A stretch of 40,204 bases of DNA from Actinomycetota bacterium (GTDB taxonomy: Bacteria; Actinomycetota; Thermoleophilia; Gaiellales; Gaiellaceae), in NCBI GenBank assembly GCA_005888365.1, contig VAWZ01000002.1, forward strand, positions 9,985 through 50,188, read 5' to 3'. Under the pieces are notes generated by a model. That model was not told where the DNA came from and searched no databases. It saw only the letters and a program-made list of their open reading frames with translations. Of this stretch, positions 7,279-17,317 are shown in pieces. Position 1 is the first letter of the stretch, and each line of letters begins with the position of its first letter. Position numbers and translations under genes: made by a program.

Positions 7279-8925
7279 CTAGCGGCGTGCCATCGCGGCA
7301 CAGCGGTCGCAGAGCGGGAACCACGGCGGGCACGAGCGCCCGCACGAGCGGCAGCGCCCGATCGTCGGAGACTCGACCTCGAGCCGAAGCCGAGCGACGA
7401 CGCGCTCGGCCGCCGCCTCTTCCAAGGCAGCGGCGCGCTCGATCGAGACACCTCCGACGCCGGGGTACTGCAGAGCGAACCAGCGGAGGATGCTCGCCGC
7501 GCGGCCCGCCTGCTCGGCGTCTTCGAGCGATGCGCCGCGAAGGCGTGCGGTGTCGAGGAGAAAGTTGAGCTGCGGACGCGCGACGGGATCGCCGGCGAGC
7601 GCGAGCGCGAGATTCGCGAGGAGCTCGAGGCCGTCCTCGTCGACGGGCGCGCTCACCAGCGTCCACGTGTCGCCGAGAGAGAGCCGACGGCCGCGATCTC
7701 GCAGGCGGCGTTGCACCGCGTCCAGGCGCAGCCGGATCGGTTGCAGCGACTCGACCGCGAGCCAGCTCTCGTGCGCCCACTCGCGGATAGCAACACGGTG
7801 CCACGCGACCAGGGCGGCGTCGAGATCGGCCGGCTCCTCGACGGAGAGATCCGAGAGCCGAGGCCGGATGCGAGCCTCGTCGACTACCCGGTAGCCCCTG
7901 TGTCCGCCGGGCAGCGGAACGTGCGGCTCGAGCGCCGACTCGACGACACCGGGGTCGGGGTCGCCCCAGACGAGGCCGGCGAGAACGCCCACGTGCCCAC
8001 GCTCGACGAGGCCGAAGCGTCCCGCCCGGCCCGCGATCTGCGCCAGCTCCCACGGGAGCAACGTTCGCCGCTCCTGCCCGTCGAACTTCGTCGTCTCCGC
8101 GAAGAGGAGCGTCTCGCAGGGGAGATTGACCCCGTGGCCGAGGACGTCGGTCGCGACGCACACGTCGGCGGCCCCCGAGAGAAAGCGTTCGATCTCCTCG
8201 CGGCGCGACGCGAGCGGCATCGCTCCGTAGAGGACGGCGACGCGGCCGGGGTAGAGCCGGTTCACCTCTCCGGCGAGGGCGAGAACCGCGCGGCGACTGA
8301 AGGCGACGACGACCGTGCCGGTCTTTAGCGAGCGGAGCGTCCGCTCCCCGACCCACTCGAGCGGGAGCTTCCGGCCGAAGACCTTGAGCTCTGCCTGCGG
8401 GAACGCGCGCTCGACGAGCGGCAACGCATCGAGCGCGCCGAGCAGGAGGATCTGTCGATATTCGCCGGCGAGCAGCAGTCGCGTCCACGCCGAGCCGCGC
8501 TCCTCGTCGTCGGCCCACTGCACCTCGTCGAGGACGAGAAGCTCACCCCTGCCCGGCGCCATCTCGACCGTGGAGCAGACGATCGGAGCACCCTCGTTCA
8601 CCCGCTCTTCTCCCGTGACAAGCGCCACGCGCTCCGCGCCGAGGCGTGCGCCGAGCCGGCGATGTGCCTCCTGCGCGAGCATGCGAAGTGGTCCCGCGTA
8701 CACGCCGACGCCGGCCGTGGCCAGCTCCTCGAGCGCGGCGTGCGTCTTTCCCGAGTTCGTCGGCCCGAGGTGGGCGACGACCCGCACCGGTGCTATCCGC
8801 CGCGAGGGGAGCGAGATCTCGATGCGCCTCTCGGCTGCGCGCACCGCGTGGGCCGGACGACGGCGCGCGCGCTCGGAGCGGCTGGGCCGCTTCTGTCGTC
8901 CGCCCGCGGTTCGTCGGTGGCGCAT
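7279..8925 (-). CDS. SUV3-like ATP-dependent RNA helicase with C-terminal zinc finger
   Basis: The 548-residue protein begins with a basic tail of about 45 residues. It then shows the SUV3 hallmarks: Walker A GPTNSGKT (54-61), GPLRMLAQE, a DEVQ box (133-136), VLYGAMPLASRREEIERF, VATDVLGHGVNLP and motif VI QIAGRAGRFG (296-305). SUV3 is the mitochondrial degradosome helicase, and bacterial relatives are scattered. The end carries CRSCGRSC and CDRC (C525 to C542), a likely zinc ribbon that could bind RNA or a nuclease. The ATG has no ribosome binding site, and a TACGGT -10-like box ends 6 bases upstream. It sits between ftsX and smpB, near trans-translation genes, so a role in RNA turnover or ribosome rescue is tempting but unproven. 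Confidence 0.88.
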   Translation of the reverse strand: MRHRRTAGGRQKRPSRSERARRRPAHAVRAAERRIEISLPSRRIAPVRVVAHLGPTNSGKTHAALEELATAGVGVYAGPLRMLAQEAHRRLGARLGAERVALVTGEERVNEGAPIVCSTVEMAPGRGELLVLDEVQWADDEERGSAWTRLLLAGEYRQILLLGALDALPLVERAFPQAELKVFGRKLPLEWVGERTLRSLKTGTVVVAFSRRAVLALAGEVNRLYPGRVAVLYGAMPLASRREEIERFLSGAADVCVATDVLGHGVNLPCETLLFAETTKFDGQERRTLLPWELAQIAGRAGRFGLVERGHVGVLAGLVWGDPDPGVVESALEPHVPLPGGHRGYRVVDEARIRPRLSDLSVEEPADLDAALVAWHRVAIREWAHESWLAVESLQPIRLRLDAVQRRLRDRGRRLSLGDTWTLVSAPVDEDGLELLANLALALAGDPVARPQLNFLLDTARLRGASLEDAEQAGRAASILRWFALQYPGVGGVSIERAAALEEAAAERVVARLRLEVESPTIGRCRSCGRSCPPWFPLCDRCAAMARR

Positions 8926-8931
8926 CCGCCC

Positions 8932-8970
8932 ACCGTAGCGGCCTGCCGCGACCTAGTGACACTGCGTCAC
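8932..8970 (-). promoter_or_regulatory. Helicase promoter with GTGAC-N5-GTCAC operator-like palindrome
   Basis: On the minus strand TACGGT (8937-8932) ends 6 bases before the ATG. The palindrome GTGACGCAGTGTCAC (8970-8956) lies 18 bases further upstream, at the -35 position. The same palindrome type occurs upstream of lpd and inside the E2 gene. Confidence 0.5.
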
Positions 8971-8998
8971 AAGGCACTCGACGCTCCGCCGGGCTGCG

Positions 8999-9877
8999 TT
9001 AGATCTTGAGGAACCTGCGCAGGGTGAGGCCCGAGCCGATCCCACCGATGCCGAGCCCAACGGCGATGAGGATCGTGCAGGTCCACACGAAGGGCATCGC
9101 GTGGACGTTGGGATCGTTCTGGATGTGCCCGAGGATCGCGGGCACCGCGACCGCCCGGCCGAGGACCAGGAGAGCGATTGCCGCCAGGGCTCCGAGCGCA
9201 CCGGTCAGCAGTCCTTCGAGCATGAACGGCCCACGGACGAACCAGTTCGTAGCTCCGACGAGCTTCATCACCTCGACCTCCCTACGGCGCGCGAAAATCG
9301 AGAGCCGGATCGTGTTCGCGATGTCGATGGTCGAGGCGACGAGCAGGATGATGATCGCGACCAGGAAGACGACCTGGATCGCGCGCGCGATCTGCAGGAT
9401 GCGCTGCGAGACCTCCTTGCCCCAGCGCACCTCGTCGACGCCGGGGAGCTTGGCGCCCTTGACCGCCAGGGCGATGTCCTCCGTGTCCTCCCCGCGCTTC
9501 GGAGTGACGTCGAACGACGCCGGCAGCGGGTTGGAGGCGAGGTTCGACGTGAGCTCCGGAGCACGCTTCCGCATGAGGTCGAGCGCCTTTGCCTTCGTGA
9601 TGAAGTCGATCCCGCCCGGTTTCACGCGCGGGTTCGCCTCGAGGAAGCGCCCGACGGCGTTGATCTGCTTCTTGGTCGCCGCGTCCGTCAGGAACACGTG
9701 GACCACGAGCTCCTTCTTCTTGTTGTCGGACCACGAGACGAGCCAGGTGCCGAGGCCGACGAAGACGCCGAGCAGGAACATCCCGACGAGGACGGTCGCT
9801 GCCGTGGCGAGCGTCGTCGACTTGTTTGCTCCGATCGAGCGCACCGCCTCCGACACCAAGAGACGGAACCTGATCAC
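8999..9877 (-). CDS. ftsX: Cell division ABC transporter permease FtsX
   Basis: At 292 residues it has a short cytoplasmic start, a first membrane helix (about 20-42) and a large extracytoplasmic domain (about 45-165) with KKQINAVGRFLEANPRVKPGG. Three further membrane segments near 170-195, 220-245 and 265-285 complete it. FtsX works with FtsE to activate peptidoglycan hydrolases at the septum. Its ATG overlaps the ftsE stop by 4 bases. The hydrolase or S41 peptidase gene that often follows ftsX is absent here and the SUV3-like helicase takes that place. Confidence 0.95.
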   Translation of the reverse strand: MIRFRLLVSEAVRSIGANKSTTLATAATVLVGMFLLGVFVGLGTWLVSWSDNKKKELVVHVFLTDAATKKQINAVGRFLEANPRVKPGGIDFITKAKALDLMRKRAPELTSNLASNPLPASFDVTPKRGEDTEDIALAVKGAKLPGVDEVRWGKEVSQRILQIARAIQVVFLVAIIILLVASTIDIANTIRLSIFARRREVEVMKLVGATNWFVRGPFMLEGLLTGALGALAAIALLVLGRAVAVPAILGHIQNDPNVHAMPFVWTCTILIAVGLGIGGIGSGLTLRRFLKI

Positions 9878-10803
9878 TCTGCGCCGTACCCGCCGCGCCG
9901 CTCGTCCCGGACGAGCTTCCCTTCCTCGAGCGCGATGACGCGCTTGCGCATCTTGTCGACCATCTCGCGGTCGTGCGTGACCATGAGGATCGTGGTCCCC
10001 GTGCGGTTGATGCGATAGAGGAGCTGCATGATCCCGACGGACGTGTCGGGATCGAGGTTGCCGGTCGGCTCGTCGCAGACGAGGAGCGGGGGATGGTTCA
10101 CGAACGCGCGCGCGATGGAGACGCGCTGCTGCTCGCCGCCCGAGAGCTCCTCCGGACGCGAGTTCATCTTGTGCGCGAGCCCGACCATGTTCAGCACCTC
10201 GGGCACCTTCTTGCGAATCTGTCCGCTCGACTGGCCTTGCACACGCAGCGCGTAGCCGATGTTCTCGGCGGCTGTGCGGTTCGGGAGGAGCTTGAAGTCC
10301 TGGAAGACGCAGCCGACGTTTCTCCGCAGCAGCGGAACCTTGGAGCGCTTGAGGCGGCCGAGGTCCCTCCCACCGACGATGATCCTGCCCTGGGTAGAAT
10401 CGAGCTCCTTCAGGATGAGGCGCACGACGGTCGACTTTCCCGAGCCGGACGCGCCGACGACGAAGACGAACTCGCCCTTATCGATCGTGAACGAGACACC
10501 GTCGAGCGCGACGACGTGCGGCTCGTACACCTTCTGCACGTCCTCGAACACGATCATCGTGGAGCCGCTCGGCTCCGCCTCAGCTGGCTGCCCAGCTTCC
10601 GCCGACACAGCTTCCGCCGGCCCAGCCTCCACAGGCCCGGCCTCGAGCTCACCCTCGAGGGTCTCGATCTGTTCGGGCTCTGGCTCGGCGAGGGCGGTCA
10701 TCGAAGTGTCGGGTTGAGACTCGTCTTCCAGCACCGGATCGAGGGTCGACGCAGCCGCAGAAGGCCGCTCCGGCTCATTGGAGGCGCCGATTCTAGCTGA
10801 CAT
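9874..10803 (-). CDS. ftsE: Cell division ATP-binding protein FtsE with N-terminal extension
   Basis: The ATPase core starts at Met83 ([18 protein letters not shown]). It contains Walker [10 protein letters not shown] (117-125), the signature LSGGEQQR, Walker B LLVCDEP, a switch histidine in VTHDREM, and the FtsE-specific [16 protein letters not shown]. Before it lie 82 residues that are acidic and rich in Ala, Glu and Pro, with repeats such as [18 protein letters not shown], which FtsE normally lacks. I keep the long start because its ATG is 12 bases after the prfB stop, while the internal ATG (10557) would leave a 258-base gap and has no good ribosome binding site. If the short start is real, the extension is untranslated. 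Confidence 0.93.
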   Translation of the reverse strand: MSARIGASNEPERPSAAASTLDPVLEDESQPDTSMTALAEPEPEQIETLEGELEAGPVEAGPAEAVSAEAGQPAEAEPSGSTMIVFEDVQKVYEPHVVALDGVSFTIDKGEFVFVVGASGSGKSTVVRLILKELDSTQGRIIVGGRDLGRLKRSKVPLLRRNVGCVFQDFKLLPNRTAAENIGYALRVQGQSSGQIRKKVPEVLNMVGLAHKMNSRPEELSGGEQQRVSIARAFVNHPPLLVCDEPTGNLDPDTSVGIMQLLYRINRTGTTILMVTHDREMVDKMRKRVIALEEGKLVRDERRGGYGAE

Positions 10804-10815
10804 ATCGGCGCATCT

Positions 10816-11923
10816 CTAGACGACTCTCCCGGCCGCCTTCGCGAGCAAGTAGGCGTGGACGAACCCGTCGAGACGGCCGTCGAGCACCGACTGCGCGTTC
10901 CCGACCTCGAAGTCCGTCCGGTGGTCCTTCACGAGCTGGTATGGGTGGAGCACGTACGAGCGGATTTGACTCCCGAAGCCGATGTCCTGCGCCGCGCCCC
11001 GCTCCTTCGCCAGCTCGGCCTCGCGCCGCTCCTCCTCGAGCTCGGCGAGGCGTGACTTGAGCACGCGCATGGCCGTCGCCTTGTTCGAGGCCTGGGAGCG
11101 CTCGTTCTGGCACTGGACGACGATCCCGGTGGGAAGGTGGGTGATCCGGACCGCCGAGTCCGTCTTGTTGACGTGCTGTCCGCCCGCGCCCGTCGCGCGG
11201 TAGGTGTCGATCCGCAGGTTGTTCTCGTCGATCTCGATCGGCGCCTCGTCGGGCAGCAGCGGCGCGACGACGACCTGCGCGAACGCCGTGTGACGGCGGT
11301 GAGCCGCGTCGAACGGCGAGAGCCGGACCAGCCGCTGCACCCCGCGCTCCGCCTTGAGCGTCCCGTACGCGTTCTCTCCCCGGACCGCCATCGTCGCGGA
11401 CTTCAACCCCGCTTCCTCGCCGGGGCTCGCCTCGAGCATCTCGGTCTCGAACCCGCGGTCGGACGTCCACCGCTGGTACATGCGAAGGAGCATCTCGGCC
11501 CAGTCCTGGGCGTCGGTTCCGCCGGTGCCGGCGTGGATCTCGAGGATCGCGTCGCCTGCGTCGTATTCGCCGGTGAAGAGAGCGTCCTCCTGCAGGCGCT
11601 CAAGCTCGTCCTCGATCGGAGTGAGCTGCTCCGCGAGCTGCTCCTCGAACGCCGGGTCGAGCTCGAAGAGCTCCTTCGCGTCCTCGTACTCGTGTTGCAG
11701 GCGCTCGTAGCGCGCGAGCCGGCGGCTCAGCCGGGCGTGGTCGGTCGAGACCTGCTGCGCTCGAGATTGATCGTCCCAGAAGCCCGGAGCCTGCATCTCC
11801 GTCTCGAGCGCCTCGCGCCGCTGCCCGATCCGCTCAGGGTCAAAGGTAATCACGGACCCAGGCGAGCTGGGCCCCGATCTGTTCCAGTCGCTCCGCGAGC
11901 GGCTTCCCGTTGGCCTCGGACAC
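10816..11923 (-). CDS. prfB: Peptide chain release factor 2, made by programmed +1 frameshift
   Basis: The first frame runs from a GTG at 11923 through MSEANGKPLAERLEQIGAQLAWVRDYL and meets TGA at 11842-11840. The main frame continues DPERIGQRREALE from the +1 position to 10816. Together they make 368 residues, the normal RF2 length. RF2 marks are the SPF tripeptide (about 202-204) for UGA/UAA recognition and GGQ (247-249) for peptide release. The ORF-track start at 11955 misses the real N-terminus. The gene follows secA in the usual order, separated by a secreted-protein gene, and precedes ftsE by 12 bases. Confidence 0.95.
11839..11845 (-). promoter_or_regulatory. prfB recoding site CTT-TGA-C
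   Basis: The minus strand reads TAC CTT TGA CCC at codons 26-29, the same slip site used in Escherichia coli prfB. When RF2 is scarce the ribosome pauses at TGA, slips one base forward on CTT and continues with GAC. The Shine-Dalgarno-like stimulator 3 bases before the slip site in E. coli is not clear here; only a GGGT is seen about 11 bases upstream. Confidence 0.93.
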
Positions 11924-11929
11924 GCGGCG

Positions 11930-11935
11930 ATGGTA
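11930..11935 (-). promoter_or_regulatory. Putative -10 box before the prfB GTG
   Basis: TACCAT ends 6 bases before the GTG start of prfB and no ribosome binding site is present, the same layout as at several other genes in this window. No -35 box is convincing. Confidence 0.3.
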
Positions 11936-11963
11936 GCCGAGGGCCGTGAAGGCATCCTCGAGC

Positions 11964-11998
11964 GACGGCGGCGGGTCTGTGAAAGAGCCGCCGCCGTC
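11964..11998 (-). terminator. Strong hairpin between the secreted-protein gene and prfB
   Basis: A perfect 11-bp stem, GACGGCGGCGG and CCGCCGCCGTC with a 13-base loop, lies 24 bases past the secreted-protein stop and about 40 bases before the prfB start. It lacks a T run. It most likely ends the upstream transcript, leaving prfB to its own promoter. Confidence 0.55.
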
Positions 11999-12021
11999 TA
12001 CGACTCGAGGACAGTTCGAGG

Positions 12022-12567
12022 TCAGGTCGAGACTCGAACTCCCAGGCCCGACGCGCAAGCAGCGTCCGCCTGAACGGTGAATCCCGTCGCGAGGTCGAAA
12101 GCCGCAGCCGGTACCGGCAAGGTCGACGCACGCACGTTGATCCTCATCGTCGCACCGTGAATCGAGAGACCGACCGTGGGCGTCGACGCGATCGAGCCGA
12201 GACAGAAATCGTTCGGCGCCGTCGCGCCGCTCGTAAGCGTCACCGTGTGCGCATGCCAGGCACGCGGGTTCTGCGTGGAGTCACGGCCGAGGACAGGGTG
12301 GATCGTCGCGACGAACGCCTTGTTCGTCTGCGCGTCGACCCACCCGAACCCCACGACGGCGTTCGGGCGGATGAACGCGTCCGGATGCCTCGGGATCGTC
12401 GCCTTCGTCGTGACCGACAAGAGGCCCGTGCTCTTGCTCTTCGAGACCGCCTTCCAGCGGACCACGCTGAGGTACGCGGGGCCCGGCGTCGAAGCAACCG
12501 CGATGCCAACTGCCATCAGGCTCAGTACGGCCATCGACGCGATTGCATGGGCGAGTTTGTGCCTCAT
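12022..12567 (-). CDS. Secreted protein of unknown function
   Basis: The 181-residue product starts MRHKLAHAIASMAVLSLMAVGIAVAS, a clear signal peptide with cleavage near residue 26-28. The mature part (about 150 residues) is rich in Thr, Ser and Val, looks beta-rich and has two cysteines in the C-terminal third. I recognise no family. GGGAG lies 8-9 bases before the ATG. It sits between secA and prfB, which are usually neighbours, so it looks like a lineage-specific insertion. Confidence 0.75.
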   Translation of the reverse strand: MRHKLAHAIASMAVLSLMAVGIAVASTPGPAYLSVVRWKAVSKSKSTGLLSVTTKATIPRHPDAFIRPNAVVGFGWVDAQTNKAFVATIHPVLGRDSTQNPRAWHAHTVTLTSGATAPNDFCLGSIASTPTVGLSIHGATMRINVRASTLPVPAAAFDLATGFTVQADAACASGLGVRVST

Positions 12568-12707
12568 CTCACATTCTCCCGGAGAACTACCCGTTCCTCG
12601 GGGGCAGGTGCGAAGGGCTAACAGAAGCCTTGCGACGAGCTCCCGCGGCTCCTCAGGCCGCCTGCCATATCGAAGCGTGCCGTCGGGCCTCAGGGGTCAG
12701 AACTCGG

Positions 12708-15371
<2,664 letters not shown>

Positions 15372-15376
15372 CGAGC

Positions 15377-15545
15377 CTAGGGGCCTGTCCGGGACGTGGC
15401 CACGGTGCACGACGTCCGGCACGCGTTGCAAGGCGAGGACGCAGGTCGCCCCGATATACACCCGTATCGGGGCGACCGAGGACGCAGCATTGCGCCGCGC
15501 GACGGATGTTGGGCGCGCTGGTTCATTTGCCGGACAGACCCCTAG
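15377..15545. mobile_element. MITE-like palindromic insertion with CTAG target duplication
   Basis: The element spans 15381-15541 (161 bp). Its terminal inverted repeats are GGGCCTGTCCGG and CCGGACAGACCC (11 of 12 match), flanked on both sides by CTAG (15377-15380 and 15542-15545). In the centre is a perfect 13-bp inverted repeat GGTCGCCCCGATA/TATCGGGGCGACC around an 8-base loop (15444-15477), bordered by two direct copies of GAGGACGCAG. The arms between also pair imperfectly, so the whole element can fold into one long hairpin. It encodes nothing. A 4-bp CTAG duplication fits the YTAR target of IS5-group transposases, which is established for that family. Assignment to it is inference, and no transposase is in the window. 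Confidence 0.7.
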
Positions 15546-15577
15546 GGTAGCGGGTCGCGGATCCGGAATCCGTGGCC

Positions 15578-16066
15578 CTACAGGGCCTCGACCTCCACCT
15601 CGAAGAGCCGGCCGTCGAGCCTCTGCGCGCGCACTACGTACTCGTTCGAGCGCGCGGCGCCGGTCCGTTCGAGCTCTGGCGGGACCGCAAGCGAGGGCAA
15701 CCCGTCGATGCGGGCGCGAGCCCCGGTCTCGTCGCGAACGACTTCGACGGCGTCCCCGCGCACGTCCGCCGCGAGCTCGACCACCTCGAGCGCGAGAGCC
15801 CCGACGACCCAGAGCTCCGGTCTGCGGACCCCGAGCGCGCGGTAGGGCGGCTCGATGGAGCCCGCAAGCGCGGCCGCGAGCAGGGCAGGATCGACCTCCG
15901 AGGTCGTAGCCTCGACCAGCAGCCTTCCCCCAGGCAAGGCGACGAGCTCGACCTCGTCGCCCGCGGCGCCTCCTGCGGCCACGGTCGTGACGGCGTCCCA
16001 CTCACGATGGCGGGCGAGCCCGGTGATGCCTGCCGCGAGCCACTGGCGGCTCGGATCGAGTGACAT
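15578..16066 (-). CDS. Hypothetical protein between hpf and secA
   Basis: This 162-residue protein (MSLDPSRQWLAAGITGLARHREW...) has no motif I recognise. It is acidic, Ala/Val/Glu-rich, with no signal peptide or membrane segment, and looks like an alternating alpha/beta fold. The ATG is 6 bases after the hpf stop and AAGGG overlaps the end of hpf, so it is translationally linked to hpf. It may have been co-transcribed with secA before the MITE-like element arrived. No function is proposed. Confidence 0.7.
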   Translation of the reverse strand: MSLDPSRQWLAAGITGLARHREWDAVTTVAAGGAAGDEVELVALPGGRLLVEATTSEVDPALLAAALAGSIEPPYRALGVRRPELWVVGALALEVVELAADVRGDAVEVVRDETGARARIDGLPSLAVPPELERTGAARSNEYVVRAQRLDGRLFEVEVEAL

Positions 16067-16072
16067 TGGCCC

Positions 16073-16468
16073 TTAGGCCGCGGCGTCGCCCTGCTCGGTC
16101 GCCGAGTCCTCGGGCGGCACGACCGGGACGGGAGGCGCCTCTTCGCGGTGACGCGCGGTCCGGCGAGGCTCGTGGGTGCGCTTGTCCCGATACCGCTCGA
16201 CCTGACGCTCGAGCTTGTCCACGAGTCGGTCGATCGCAGCTTCGTAGCTCAACGCAGACTCCCGGGCAACGAGCGTCGGGCCCTTCGTGTGCACGACGCC
16301 GTCGGCGGTGTGGTCGTCCGAGATCGACGGATTGTGTTCACGGGAGAGCGTGACCTCGACGAGCGTGAGGTCGTGCAGGCGCTTGTCGAGCTTCCCCAGC
16401 CGCTTCTCCGCATAGACCCGGACCGATTCCGGAAGACGCTCGTGGTGGGCCTTGACCTGAAGGCGCAT
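16073..16468 (-). CDS. hpf: Ribosome hibernation promoting factor, short type
   Basis: Starting at ATG 16468 (MRLQVKAHHERLPESVRVYAEKRLGKLDKRL) the protein is 131 residues. Its S30AE/HPF domain has the beta-alpha-beta-beta-beta-alpha pattern, including VEVTLSREHN, VVHTKGPTLVARES and YEAAIDRLVDKLERQVERYRDKR. A 25-residue low-complexity tail follows. It lacks the C-terminal dimerisation domain of the long HPF usual in actinobacteria, so it should behave as a short form. GAAAGGAG directly before this ATG makes the longer 160-residue ORF-track start unlikely. It lies upstream of secA as in many Gram-positive genomes. Confidence 0.9.
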   Translation of the reverse strand: MRLQVKAHHERLPESVRVYAEKRLGKLDKRLHDLTLVEVTLSREHNPSISDDHTADGVVHTKGPTLVARESALSYEAAIDRLVDKLERQVERYRDKRTHEPRRTARHREEAPPVPVVPPEDSATEQGDAAA

Positions 16469-16582
16469 GGCTCTCCTTTCGAGTCGCTGCCCCTTTGGAA
16501 CTCGCTTCAAAATGAGCGCCGTGTCGGCATGCGGCTCCTCTCGACGGGCGATCATTCTGGAACGAGTTCTTCGGACTCGAAT

Positions 16583-17239
16583 CTAGCGCACCGCTCTCGC
16601 CAGGGTCACGACCTCGACCCGGCGCGCGCCCGCTCGCCTGAGCGCGAACGCGCACGCGTCGGCGGTCGCACCCGACGTGTAGACGTCGTCGACCAGGGCG
16701 ACGGAAGCGGGTGCGGTTCCTGCTGCAGCCACCGTCCCGCGCGCGTTCCGGCGCCGCTCGGCGAGCGTAAGCCCGCGCTGACGCGGGAGCGTGCGTTTCC
16801 GCCGCAGGATCTCGATCACCGGGCGCTCCCAGAGCTGTCCGAGCGCGCGGGCCAAGCCTCGGGGCGGGACGTCGCCCCGCTCCCGTGCCCGCTTGGGATC
16901 GCCCGGAACGTACGCGATCGCTTCGCACTCGGGCCGCGGCACAACTTCGACGACCAGGCCCGCGGCGTGATCGGCGAGCTTTCGGCGGCCACGTTCCTTC
17001 CACTCGCGCACGAACAAACGCGCACGAGCGTCGTACGCGATCGCAGAACGGGCCCTGACGAAGGCGAGTCGGCGTCCCGAGCACTCCGCGCAGCGCAGGA
17101 CCGGCCATGCGCCAGGTGAGCCGCAACGCTCGCACACGGGCTCGTGCAGGCGAACGAGCGCGGAGCGGCAGGCGTCGCACAGCGGAGGGCCGAACCGAGC
17201 GCAGATCGCGCACCGCTCCGGCATGAGGAACTCGAGCAC
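16583..17239 (-). CDS. ComF-family phosphoribosyltransferase-like protein
   Basis: The 218-residue protein has two N-terminal zinc-finger pairs (C10, C13, C21, C24 and C36, C39, C50, C53). A type I phosphoribosyltransferase fold ends with the PRPP loop VDDVYTSGAT (183-192). ComF proteins take part in DNA uptake in competent bacteria; in others their role is unclear. A GTG at 17239 is used as start, and MPERC a few codons later is an alternative. It lies 114 bases upstream of hpf on the same strand, the usual comF-hpf-secA order. Confidence 0.9.
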   Translation of the reverse strand: MLEFLMPERCAICARFGPPLCDACRSALVRLHEPVCERCGSPGAWPVLRCAECSGRRLAFVRARSAIAYDARARLFVREWKERGRRKLADHAAGLVVEVVPRPECEAIAYVPGDPKRARERGDVPPRGLARALGQLWERPVIEILRRKRTLPRQRGLTLAERRRNARGTVAAAGTAPASVALVDDVYTSGATADACAFALRRAGARRVEVVTLARAVR

Positions 17240-17317
17240 GTCGAGATCGTCCGCACGCCGGCGTTACGCGTTTGAGGAGGAAGTGCGCCGAAATGTGCAC
17301 GCTGTTCCTCGCGGTTC

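Noticed and set aside
11840-12058. Separate 72-residue gene before prfB
   Set aside because: Its last 27 codons are the first frame of prfB; the part before the GTG covers the hairpin and intergenic sequence.
15372-16001. N-terminal extension of the secA ORF to 16001
   Set aside because: It runs through the MITE-like element and the neighbouring gene in another frame. SecA homology begins at MSTTSFGKF.
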